From assembly GCA_007695295.1 (NCBI GenBank), contig REEB01000108.1:1-47498 (forward strand): DNA of 47,498 nucleotides, in the 5' to 3' direction. A program made the translations under genes and the position numbers. Each line of letters starts with the position of its first letter. The first letter of the stretch is position 1. The stretch is from Puniceicoccaceae bacterium. GTDB taxonomy: Bacteria > Verrucomicrobiota > Verrucomicrobiia > Opitutales > Opitutaceae. The notes under the pieces were generated by a model. It was given only the letters and a program-made list of their open reading frames with translations, was not told the DNA's origin and searched no databases. Positions 7,514 to 14,899 of this stretch are shown piece by piece.

Positions 7514-9448
7514 ATGGTTGTCCTCCTCGCACGCTTTTGCGGCTGGGCGTTGGCCCGGTCCCCCGAATCCCTCGCCCGCGCCACCACCCGGGCCCTGGCC
7601 CGGTTCCTTTACCTCATCCTCGGCTGGCGCCGCCGCCTGCTCCTTTCCAACCTCCACCACGCTTACCCCGACCTCTGCCGTCGCGAACTCCGCCGGCTCG
7701 CCGTCACCTGCATGGAGCGCAGCGTGGAAACAGGCCTCTTCGCCGCCGCCATGCCGGGGTTTTCCCCCGCGCGCCTCCAAGCCATGGTTACGCTCGACGA
7801 GGAAACCCGCGGCCAGCTCCGGGCCGGCGCCGCTTCAGGAGAGCCCCACCTTATCCTCATCCCGCATCTCGGCTGCTGGGAGGCTCTCACCGCGCTGCCG
7901 CTCCTCTATGGGGGGTCCTTGCCCCGCATCGGGGTCGTCTACCGCCCCCTCGATCATGCCGGGCTCGAGCGGGAGATGATCCGCGTCCGCTCCCGCTTCG
8001 GCATCGAACTGCTCAGCCGCAAGGAGGGCTTCGCCCGCGCCGGCGCCCTCCTCGCCGAAGGCGGGGGGGTCGGGATTCTTTTCGACCAAAGCGCCGGTCG
8101 GCAGGGCACCCTTATCCCCTTCCTCGGCCGCATGGCCTCCGCCACCACTTTGCCCGGTCTGCTCGCCCAGAAATACCGCGCCCATATCTGGCTAATGTAC
8201 TTTCACCGCACTGGCTTCTGGCGTGGAAAGCTGCGCATGATTCCGAACGTCCTCCCGCCGGAGAAGGAGGCCGTTCTGATCGGGGCCAACCGCTGGTTGG
8301 AAACCATTCTCCGCACCGACCGCGACCAGGCCGCCTCCTGGCTCTGGCTTCACGACCGCTGGCGGACCCGGCCCGACCCTCAATCCCGCTTCAACCTCGG
8401 GGGCCGCCGCGGCGCCGTCGGCCTGGAGTCCTGCGGCCGCGGCAACCGCTTCTGGATCCGCCTGCCCAACTGGCTCGGCGATGCGATCCTCGTCGCCCCG
8501 CTCCTGCGGCTGCTCCGCGCAAGCCGGCCCGATGCCGCCCTCACCCTCATCGGCCCCGCCGCCTTCGCAGACTGGTTTCGCGCCACCGACCTGGCCGATG
8601 ACTACCTCCCCCTGCCGCCGCGCGGCCCGGGGCGTTTGCTCTGGTTCCGCCGGCTGCGTCACCGATATCCGGATACGTTTCTGATTCTGACTCAGTCCTT
8701 CCGCGGCGACCTCGAGGCCCGCCTCACGGCCTGCCCGGAGCGCATCGGCCTCCGCCTGCCGGGCCGGCCCCGCCCGCTCCTCACTCGTCGCTGGAAGCCA
8801 GTCCCCGATTTCGACTGGGACCGCACCCACCAGCTCCGCCTCCAGGAAGCCTTCTGGCGCGCCTTCGGTCTCCAAGGCGATCTCGACCTTTCGCCCCTCC
8901 GCATCCACGCGCCTCGCCAGCGCCATGAAATCGCCGTCTTCTGTGGCTCCAACAACCGCCCCGACAAACGCTGGCCCGCAGGGCATTGGGCCGCCCTCCT
9001 GGCGTCGCTGGCCCCCTCCCTGCCCGGCACCCGCTTCGTCTTGCTCGGCTCCGAGGCAGACCAATCTCTCGCCCAAACCGTTGCCGCGGCCGCCGCCGCC
9101 AATCTCCCCTTGGCCAACGAATGCGGACATCACCCGCTCGGAAGGCTCTGGCAGGAGCTGGACCGCTTCGCCGGCGTCCTCGCCATCGACTCCGGCGGCA
9201 TGCACCTCGCCAATGCCGCCGGCATCCCCACCGTCGCGCTCTTCGGCCCCACCAACCCGCTGCGCACCGGCCCCATCTTCCATGCCCCCCGGCTCGTCCT
9301 TCAGCCGCCGGGCTGCCCGGAGACGGGCGGCAGCCGGCTTGAGGTCCTGAATCCCTCCGAAGCAGCGGACCGGATCAAGCTTTTCCTGGCCGGCAGCCAC
9401 GGGACCACGGCCCCCGGGCCTTCCGACTCCGGAAATACCTCACCATAA
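7514..9448 (+). CDS. Fusion: lipid A acyltransferase (LpxL/HtrB family) + GT9 heptosyltransferase (WaaF-like)
   Basis: One 644-residue frame holds two enzymes. Residues ~1-290 are an LpxL/LpxM-type acyltransferase: an N-terminal hydrophobic region, then the catalytic HX4E motif at H118-E123 (HLGCWE), GVGILFDQ near 185-191 and a C-terminal WLWLHDRW. Residues ~312-640 are a second GT9 enzyme: RLPNWLGDAILVAPLL at 316-331 and IDSGGMHLANAAGIPTVALF then GPTNPLRTGP around 555-590. Each half is about full length for its family (~300 and ~330), and the frame is uninterrupted, so this is a real fusion rather than a readthrough artefact. Late acylation of Kdo2-lipid A and core heptose addition both occur at the cytoplasmic face of the inner membrane on the same acceptor, so a bifunctional enzyme is plausible. 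There is no Shine-Dalgarno before the ATG. Confidence 0.85.
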   Translation: MVVLLARFCGWALARSPESLARATTRALARFLYLILGWRRRLLLSNLHHAYPDLCRRELRRLAVTCMERSVETGLFAAAMPGFSPARLQAMVTLDEETRGQLRAGAASGEPHLILIPHLGCWEALTALPLLYGGSLPRIGVVYRPLDHAGLEREMIRVRSRFGIELLSRKEGFARAGALLAEGGGVGILFDQSAGRQGTLIPFLGRMASATTLPGLLAQKYRAHIWLMYFHRTGFWRGKLRMIPNVLPPEKEAVLIGANRWLETILRTDRDQAASWLWLHDRWRTRPDPQSRFNLGGRRGAVGLESCGRGNRFWIRLPNWLGDAILVAPLLRLLRASRPDAALTLIGPAAFADWFRATDLADDYLPLPPRGPGRLLWFRRLRHRYPDTFLILTQSFRGDLEARLTACPERIGLRLPGRPRPLLTRRWKPVPDFDWDRTHQLRLQEAFWRAFGLQGDLDLSPLRIHAPRQRHEIAVFCGSNNRPDKRWPAGHWAALLASLAPSLPGTRFVLLGSEADQSLAQTVAAAAAANLPLANECGHHPLGRLWQELDRFAGVLAIDSGGMHLANAAGIPTVALFGPTNPLRTGPIFHAPRLVLQPPGCPETGGSRLEVLNPSEAADRIKLFLAGSHGTTAPGPSDSGNTSP

Positions 9449-9451
9449 TAT

Positions 9452-9482
9452 TTGACACACTTTTCATTATGGAGACTATAAG
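9452..9482 (+). promoter_or_regulatory. Candidate housekeeping promoter for the CHRD/PEP-CTERM gene
   Basis: TTGACA at 9452-9457 and TATAAG at 9477-9482 are separated by 19 bases, longer than the ideal 17. The stretch is clearly AT-richer than its surroundings. It lies 89 bases upstream of the CHRD gene and just after the preceding stop. The position and sequence support a sigma-70-type promoter; the long spacer keeps this tentative. Confidence 0.45.
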
Positions 9483-9571
9483 CGGTCCATCTTCGGAGCA
9501 TTCCTCCCGGCCGGTTAATCCGGCCCCATGTTACGCCATCGAAAACCCAACCTCAACCTGACTATTCCACC

Positions 9572-10084
9572 ATGAGGTCAAAATTAAGAGCCATCGTTCT
9601 CTCCTTCGTGGGGCTTGTCGCCTCCACCGCCGTTCTCTCGGCCACGACCGTCGTTTTTGAATTCACCCTTTCCGGAGATCAGGAGGTGCCCGTCGTGGTT
9701 ACCCCGGCCACCGGTAACGCCACAGTCACCTTGGACATCGAAACCAATTATCTGACTTGGGATGTGTCCTACACCGGCCTCCTCGGCAATCTCACCATGG
9801 CCCATTTCCATGGCCCTGCGGCCGAAGGGGTCAATGCCGGAGTGATTATCAACATGAACCCCGACCTCGGGATGACTTCCGGCACCATTATCGGGAGCGC
9901 CACCATCTCAGATGAGAATAAAGGCTACATCATCGACGGCTTGGCCTATATCAATCTGCACTCCACCGTCCATGGAGGCGGCGAACTGCGCGGCCAAGTC
10001 ATCCCCGAGCCGGCCACTTATGCGCTGCTGGCCGGCTTGGCGGCCCTCGCCGGAGTGCTCTTCCTCCGTCGCCGGCGGGCTTGA
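9572..10084 (+). CDS. CHRD-domain PEP-CTERM exported protein
   Basis: This 170-residue protein starts with a Sec signal (MRSKLRAIVLSFVGLVAST). Residues ~28-140 form a CHRD domain: FTLSGDQEVP, MAHFHGPAA, NLHSTVHGGGELRGQV. It ends with a PEP-CTERM sorting signal: PEPATYALLAGLAALAG, a hydrophobic helix and RRRRA. PEP-CTERM proteins are exported and processed at the outer envelope by an exosortase, which is not encoded in this window. CHRD domains occur in chordin and in many bacterial secreted proteins of unclear function. It is a single-gene unit between a candidate promoter at 9452 and a strong terminator at 10112. Surface or matrix localisation is inferred from the signal. Confidence 0.88.
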   Translation: MRSKLRAIVLSFVGLVASTAVLSATTVVFEFTLSGDQEVPVVVTPATGNATVTLDIETNYLTWDVSYTGLLGNLTMAHFHGPAAEGVNAGVIINMNPDLGMTSGTIIGSATISDENKGYIIDGLAYINLHSTVHGGGELRGQVIPEPATYALLAGLAALAGVLFLRRRRA

Positions 10085-10111
10085 TTCCCCGGACACCATC
10101 GACCCTTCCAC

Positions 10112-10140
10112 AGCGGCGCGACTTCGGTCGCGCCGCTTTG
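10112..10140 (+). terminator. Rho-independent terminator after the CHRD gene
   Basis: A perfect 11-base-pair stem (AGCGGCGCGAC at 10112-10122 and GTCGCGCCGCT at 10127-10137) closes on a stable TTCG tetraloop and runs into a T-rich tail. It is 28 bases past the CHRD stop. The minus-strand membrane synthase gene ends at 10162, so the hairpin may also serve that convergent transcript. Confidence 0.85.
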
Positions 10141-10161
10141 CTTTGCCCACCTCAGCAGGCC

Positions 10162-12987
10162 CTACGGGCCGAGCAGCGCATCGATCCGGTCAAGGTTGCG
10201 GCGGGCATCCCCATGATCCGGATCCAGCCGCACCGCCTCCCGGAAATGCCGCCGGGCTTCGCCGTGTCGACCCCGTTCGGCCAAGGCCGCCCCGAAGTTG
10301 TTGTGGAGTTCGGCCACCTCCGGGGCGAGAGCCAGTGCGCGCCGGTAAAACCGCAGCGCCTCCTCCACCCGCCCGAGGCGGTGCAGGCACAAGGCCACCC
10401 CGCGTGGGGCCTGAAAATCATCGATCAAGTAGCGTTCCGCCTCCCGAAACGGATCCAAAGCACCGGTCACATCCCCCTGCCTCAAGAGCAGATCGCCGAG
10501 GCGAAGCTGGACTTCCCCGTTTTCGGGATTCCACCGCGCCGCCTCGACCAGATCAACCAGCGCCGCCGCCGCGTCCCCCCGCCGATCCGCCTGCACCGCC
10601 CGACGCAGCAACGCGGTCGCCGCGATGTCGCCGAGATTGCGCTCCCGGATCCGGCCCGTCTCCCCGTCCTCACCGCCCGCCCGCAGCTCCGCCCGCAAGG
10701 CTTCCACAATCCGCACCTCGTCCGAATCCATCGGATCAATCCGCGCACTCACTTGGTCCAGCAGGGGTCGGTTGTCCCGCAGGCCGACTGCTCCGCCGGC
10801 GAACCGGACCAGTTCCGCCGGGCCAAGCAAGAGCCCGGCGCGGAAAACTTCCGGCCGGTCCAAGGTACGCCGCAGACCGCCCCAGTGCGCATAACGAAGG
10901 TCCTCCATGATCTCCGGAGCCGTCTCCGGGCCCGGTCCCCGCGGACGCTCCCAGGGAAAGGAGGTTTCCGGGCTGCCAATCAACAGGACTTCCGAGGTGT
11001 TGAACCAGAGGCTGGCCTCGGGAAACTCTTCCAGAAATGTGCCCACCGCCGCCCGCAACGACTCCAGTGTGAAAAAGGGCAGCGGCATAAACTGCACCAC
11101 CAACCCTCCGGGGTTCAGCCGCTCGCGGGCATAGGCGTAGGCCTCCCGCGTGTAAAAGTAAGCCACCCCCGGCCGGAAGATCTGTCCCAATTCCATTGAT
11201 ACAATGTCGTACCGCTCGGAGGCATGCCGCAGGTAGGTCCGGCCGTCCTCCACGATCAATCGCGTGCGCGGATCCCGCATCCAGTCCGCTTCGAAAAACT
11301 GTCCGACGAAGTCGAAGATCACCGGCTCTATGTCCACGCAGTCCAGCCGCTCCACCCCGTGCATGAGAAAGCGGGCCGCGGTCTGCCCGGTACCCGCGCC
11401 GATCAGCAGCACCGAGCGGGGCTCCGGGTGCAGCAGCGCCGGGATATGGGCGGAAACGGACTGGTGGTTCCTGCGATCCTCTCCCTGCCACCACCGGTCG
11501 ATTTCCAGGCGCCGCACGCCCGCCTCCTCCACCACGGCCAAGTTCGCCCCGAATCCTTCCCGGTGCCCGAGCAACCGCCCCGCCCCTTCCACCAAAAAGT
11601 CCTCCGGCACCCGCGTCCATTCCGGCAGCACCACGGCCGCCCAAGCCGCCAGCGCGGCCACCGCACCCGCCCCCGCGCGCCACCATGATCGGCTGACCCC
11701 ACGATTCCAATACAACCACGCCGCCGCTCCCACTCCCACCATCACTAGGGTGAGGAGCAAAACCGCCATTCGCAGTCCGGCCAGAGGGATGATCGCAAAC
11801 CCGGTCGCCAGCACCCCGGCCACGCCTCCGAGCGTATTCGCCGCCGCCGCAGAGCCGGCCCCGCGCGCCGCCGTCCCCGCCGCCAGTGCGGCCGCCAGGG
11901 GAAAACTGGCCCCGCCCAGCACGGAGGGCGGCAGGAGCAGCAGGGCGTATACCCACCAAGCTCCGGAAGCGGCCTGCCAAAATCCCGCCGGCAGGGCCAG
12001 CAACAGCCCCACCAGACACCCCGTCGCCACCTGCAGGACCGCAAAGGCGCGCCCGGGATGCCACTCCCGCCGCACCAGTGCCGCCGCCAGCCAGCTCCCC
12101 AGCACAATGCCCGCCAGCACCACCGTCAGCACCAAGGTGTAGGTCGTCACGGTGTTGCGCAGGATCAGCGACAGAAAACGCAGCCAGACCACCTGCAGGC
12201 CGAGGGCGGCAAATCCGGCCACCCCATAGAGCCACAACGCCACCCGGGGATCCCCGCTGCCCAAGACCTCCAGGCTCGCCGACATCACGGTTTGCTCCCG
12301 GCTAAAACGGGCCAACGGCAACAGCAGCACCAGCACCCCGGATACAAGGCTCACCAGCGCCGCCACGGCCAACCCCGCGGCCATCCCCAGCAGCGGCAGG
12401 AGCACAAACCCCGCCAGCGCCGCCCCGCACGCCGCCCCCAAGGTGTTCAAACCATAGAGCCATCCCACGCTCCGAATCCGGCCGGCCGGATCCGCATCCC
12501 GCCACCGGCAATACAAGGGCAGGGTCGCCCCCATCACGACCGTGGCCGGCAGAATCACCAACCCCACCAAGAGGGTCCTTGCCGCGCCCAGCAGCAGGGT
12601 CGCTTCCGGCCAGGCCCGGTAAATCCCGCCATAAACCGCATCCGCCCAGTCAAACCAGACGAAGCTGAGAAGCGCATACAACCCCAGCGCAATTTCCAGC
12701 CCGGCAAACACCAACAGCGGACGCCTCAGCCGGCCGGCGTAACAGCCGAAGATCCAGCTCCCCGCCGCCAACCCCAGAAAAAACACCGCCACCACCGTGC
12801 TGACCGCAAAGGTCGTCGAGCCGAAAACCAGCGAAGCTTTCCGAATCCAGCAAATCTCATACATCAAGGCCGCCGCTCCCGATCCAAACAAGGCCGCCAG
12901 CGCCATCGCCGCCTGCCAGCGCCGGCCCGCGGCCTCCGCCGCCCGCCCGGTCCTCCTGCTCTCCGCGCTGGGCACGGCGTGGTCCAT
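10162..12987 (-). CDS. Multi-pass membrane aminopropyltransferase-like (spermidine synthase fold) protein with C-terminal TPR repeats
   Basis: This 941-residue protein has three parts. Residues ~25-460 hold a dozen or so hydrophobic helices with an MFS-like pattern (for example ALMYEICWIRKASLVFGST and PATVVMGATLPL), as in fused-MFS/spermidine-synthase proteins. Residues ~510-730 are a spermidine-synthase-like Rossmann domain with VLLIGAGTGQTAARFL (about residue 525-540), DCVDIEP and VEDGRTYLR. Residues ~790-935 are TPR repeats (ALRFYRRALALAPEVAELHN, then ALAERGRHGEARRHF). Whether it makes polyamines is doubtful, because membrane-fused members rarely have proven activity. The start at 12987 is the first ATG of the frame; the first helix begins about 28 residues later. 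The gene stands alone and is convergent with the CHRD gene. Confidence 0.8.
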   Translation of the reverse strand: MDHAVPSAESRRTGRAAEAAGRRWQAAMALAALFGSGAAALMYEICWIRKASLVFGSTTFAVSTVVAVFFLGLAAGSWIFGCYAGRLRRPLLVFAGLEIALGLYALLSFVWFDWADAVYGGIYRAWPEATLLLGAARTLLVGLVILPATVVMGATLPLYCRWRDADPAGRIRSVGWLYGLNTLGAACGAALAGFVLLPLLGMAAGLAVAALVSLVSGVLVLLLPLARFSREQTVMSASLEVLGSGDPRVALWLYGVAGFAALGLQVVWLRFLSLILRNTVTTYTLVLTVVLAGIVLGSWLAAALVRREWHPGRAFAVLQVATGCLVGLLLALPAGFWQAASGAWWVYALLLLPPSVLGGASFPLAAALAAGTAARGAGSAAAANTLGGVAGVLATGFAIIPLAGLRMAVLLLTLVMVGVGAAAWLYWNRGVSRSWWRAGAGAVAALAAWAAVVLPEWTRVPEDFLVEGAGRLLGHREGFGANLAVVEEAGVRRLEIDRWWQGEDRRNHQSVSAHIPALLHPEPRSVLLIGAGTGQTAARFLMHGVERLDCVDIEPVIFDFVGQFFEADWMRDPRTRLIVEDGRTYLRHASERYDIVSMELGQIFRPGVAYFYTREAYAYARERLNPGGLVVQFMPLPFFTLESLRAAVGTFLEEFPEASLWFNTSEVLLIGSPETSFPWERPRGPGPETAPEIMEDLRYAHWGGLRRTLDRPEVFRAGLLLGPAELVRFAGGAVGLRDNRPLLDQVSARIDPMDSDEVRIVEALRAELRAGGEDGETGRIRERNLGDIAATALLRRAVQADRRGDAAAALVDLVEAARWNPENGEVQLRLGDLLLRQGDVTGALDPFREAERYLIDDFQAPRGVALCLHRLGRVEEALRFYRRALALAPEVAELHNNFGAALAERGRHGEARRHFREAVRLDPDHGDARRNLDRIDALLGP

Positions 12988-13082
12988 CGCCGTTTAGGCT
13001 AGCCGCATCCAGCCGCCGGCTGGAAGCCCAAACCAACCCCGCAGCCGCTTCCCGCCTGGACTGCTCCGGCACGGCCAAACCG

Positions 13083-13135
13083 CTCGAAAATGGGGTCCTC
13101 GAAAATGGGGTCAGGCCGAAATTTCAACAAAGGCA
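13083..13135. repeat. Tandem 15-base repeat in a REP/RAYT-like scar
   Basis: CTCGAAAATGGGGTC occurs twice back to back (13083-13097 and 13098-13112), followed by AGGCCGAAATTTCAACAAAG. From memory, the ATGGGGTCAGGCC-AAATTTCAACAAA wording resembles the short sequences that flank REP-associated Y1 transposases (RAYT, IS200-related) in many bacterial genomes. No transposase frame is present, so I read it as a scar or an orphan copy. The repeat itself is seen directly; the RAYT link is inference. Confidence 0.5.
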
Positions 13136-13221
13136 ACGATTTCCCTCGCCGCCAACACGGGCCCGCGGCCTGGGGGTTCACCTACGACATTCAACCATAG
13201 CCGTCGATTCCCTCGCCCCGG

Positions 13222-13529
13222 ATGGGAAAACGCTCGAATCACGTGACTCATGCCACCAAGGGCCGGCCCGGCCACCGCGACCTCATCGAGGTCCACCTCT
13301 TCGACCCCACCAACGACGACGCCGAGAGCCTCGCTTTCCTCGAACGCTCCCCAAGCGCAACCGCATGCTCTCCTGCAACCTCGGAAGCAACAGCACCCGC
13401 ACCCGCACCGGCGCCCCCGCCGGCGCCGAATCCCGCCGACCACCCGAGGACGGCGCGGCCGCCTGGCAACTGCTCCGCCCGCTCGATTTACCGTTGCCGG
13501 AGCCGTCTCCTGCCGGCAGCGTCCTCACC
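13222..13529 (+). pseudogene. Frameshifted remnant of an unidentified gene
   Basis: From an ATG at 13222 one frame reads sensibly as RDLIEVHLFDPTNDDAESLA and then FLER. It then turns into Pro/Ala repeats, while the frame starting near 13350 takes over with KRNRMLSCNLGS and continues with PPEDGAAAWQLLRPLDLPLP. Gene-like composition therefore switches frame near 13350, which suggests a single indel. In the first frame a TAG lies just upstream, after AWGFTYDIQP. I do not recognise the family. It could also be a sequencing error or chance open frames in GC-rich DNA. Confidence 0.35.
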
Positions 13530-13640
13530 ATGAGCCAGCGCCCCCGCAAACTCGGCGGACCGAAGCCCATCCCCGCCTGGGTAATCGTCGTCGCCATCCT
13601 CCTGCTGATCGCGTTGGTCGCCCGCAGGATTTTCATCTGA
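13530..13640 (+). CDS. Possible 36-residue single-pass membrane micro-protein
   Basis: An ATG at 13530 gives a basic N-terminus (MSQRPRKLGGPKPIP), one hydrophobic helix (AWVIVVAILLLIALVA) and an RR end. The layout, positive inside then one helix, is that of a small inner-membrane protein. It stands 16 bases before the GT4 gene, so it may be cotranscribed with it. It is also in frame with the tail of the broken remnant upstream and could simply be that gene's C-terminal anchor. Confidence 0.35.
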   Translation: MSQRPRKLGGPKPIPAWVIVVAILLLIALVARRIFI

Positions 13641-13656
13641 CCATGGTTCTTCCCGG

Positions 13657-14796
13657 ATGAGCGTTCCGCCCACTGCCAAATCCAGATCCCCCCGCCTCAT
13701 CATTCCGCTGCAATCGCGCCGCCCCACGGGCATGGGCGTGGCCGCCGCCGCCGCCGAGGATCTCTGGCGCGACTGCCTGCCCGGCTACCAAACCGATCCG
13801 TCCAATCGCTGGTTCGAACGCATCAACCAGCTACCCCTGCCGGCGGTTTCTATCCTCTTCCTGCGTTTGCTGCTCGTGCAACTCCTGCCCCTGGTTCGCC
13901 CGAAGTCCTACCTTGTCTTCGCCAGCCATCACGCCCCGCTGTTCAACACCCATCGCCACGCGGTCATCATCCACGACCTCATTTCCCTCCACCACCCCGG
14001 CCAGCACCGCCTGCAAACCTGGTACTTCCGCCGCCTCGTCCCCCGGATTTTGAAATCCGCACACCGCCTCATCACCATTTCCCAAGCGGTTGCCGACGAC
14101 CTTCGCATGCGTTATCCCAAGGCCTGCCCGGCACGGATCGAGGTCATCCCTTCCTGGTCCCGTGAAATCGATCTGCCCGTAGCCGAACGCCGGCCGCGAA
14201 TGCCCGAAGTTCCGCCCTGCTTCCTCGTCCTCGGCGCCAACTTTCTCCACAAGAACCTCCAACTCGCCGTCGAGGCGGTGCGCGAAGTCCGGGATCGCGG
14301 CGTGGAAGTCCGTTTGCAGGTCGTGGGCGTGCGACCCAACCTCTGGCACCGCGCGGGCGTCGACCTCACCGCCCTTTCCCGCGAGGGCTGGCTGCGCTGG
14401 ATGAGCTACGCGAGCATCGAGGAGGTCCGCATCGCTCTTTCTTCCGCCACCGCCCTGCTCTACCTCAGCTCCACGGAGGGCATGGGGTTGCCCCCACTCG
14501 AAGCCCTGGCCGCCGGCTGCCCCGCTGTGTGTGCGGACATCCCCGTCCTGCGCGAAACGGCCGGCGAGGCCGCCTTCTATGTGCCGCTGGACGATCGCAA
14601 GGCCATCGCCGACCTCCTCGAAGGTCTGGCCACGGGTGCGCTCGCCAACGAGACGGCCGACCGCCTCGCCGCCGCTCCGGAAGTCCTCGCCCGCTATTCG
14701 CGGAAAAGCCTCGCTTCCCGATGGAATGATTTTCTGGTCGGTGTCTCGCCCGGAACCACCACTCCTCGCTCCGGTCACCCCGCTGCCTGCAGCTGA
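13657..14796 (+). CDS. Glycosyltransferase family 4 (GT-B) protein
   Basis: This 379-residue protein has a two-domain GT-B layout. The N-terminal half has IHDLISLHHPGQHRLQTWYF and ITISQAVADDL, typical of GT4 enzymes around the domain crossover. The C-terminal half has the retaining E-x7-E donor-binding segment in TEGMGLPPLEALAAGCP followed by PVLRETAG. These enzymes transfer hexoses from nucleotide sugars at the cytoplasmic membrane face in LPS or exopolysaccharide synthesis. The glycine-rich N-terminal loop (RPTGMGVAAAAAEDLW) replaces the usual GG motif. There is no polysaccharide cluster around it, so donor and acceptor are unknown. Confidence 0.8.
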   Translation: MSVPPTAKSRSPRLIIPLQSRRPTGMGVAAAAAEDLWRDCLPGYQTDPSNRWFERINQLPLPAVSILFLRLLLVQLLPLVRPKSYLVFASHHAPLFNTHRHAVIIHDLISLHHPGQHRLQTWYFRRLVPRILKSAHRLITISQAVADDLRMRYPKACPARIEVIPSWSREIDLPVAERRPRMPEVPPCFLVLGANFLHKNLQLAVEAVREVRDRGVEVRLQVVGVRPNLWHRAGVDLTALSREGWLRWMSYASIEEVRIALSSATALLYLSSTEGMGLPPLEALAAGCPAVCADIPVLRETAGEAAFYVPLDDRKAIADLLEGLATGALANETADRLAAAPEVLARYSRKSLASRWNDFLVGVSPGTTTPRSGHPAACS

Positions 14797-14899
14797 GACT
14801 TCGGATCACCGGTCTTGTCATCACTGCTTTCCTTCCCTACCTCCTCCGTTCAGCCCATTTCGGTTTTCGCCTCCAAAACCACCACCACGCACCCCCTTC

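Larger units (their letters stand above)
12988..13529. other. Eroded intergenic stretch with no intact gene
   Basis: About 540 bases separate the membrane synthase from the next plausible start. It contains a 15-base palindrome-like repeat at 13009-13023 (CCAGCC, three bases, GGCTGG), the tandem repeat and REP-like motif at 13083-13135, and a broken reading frame at 13222-13529. No complete gene or RNA was recognised. Confidence 0.6.
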
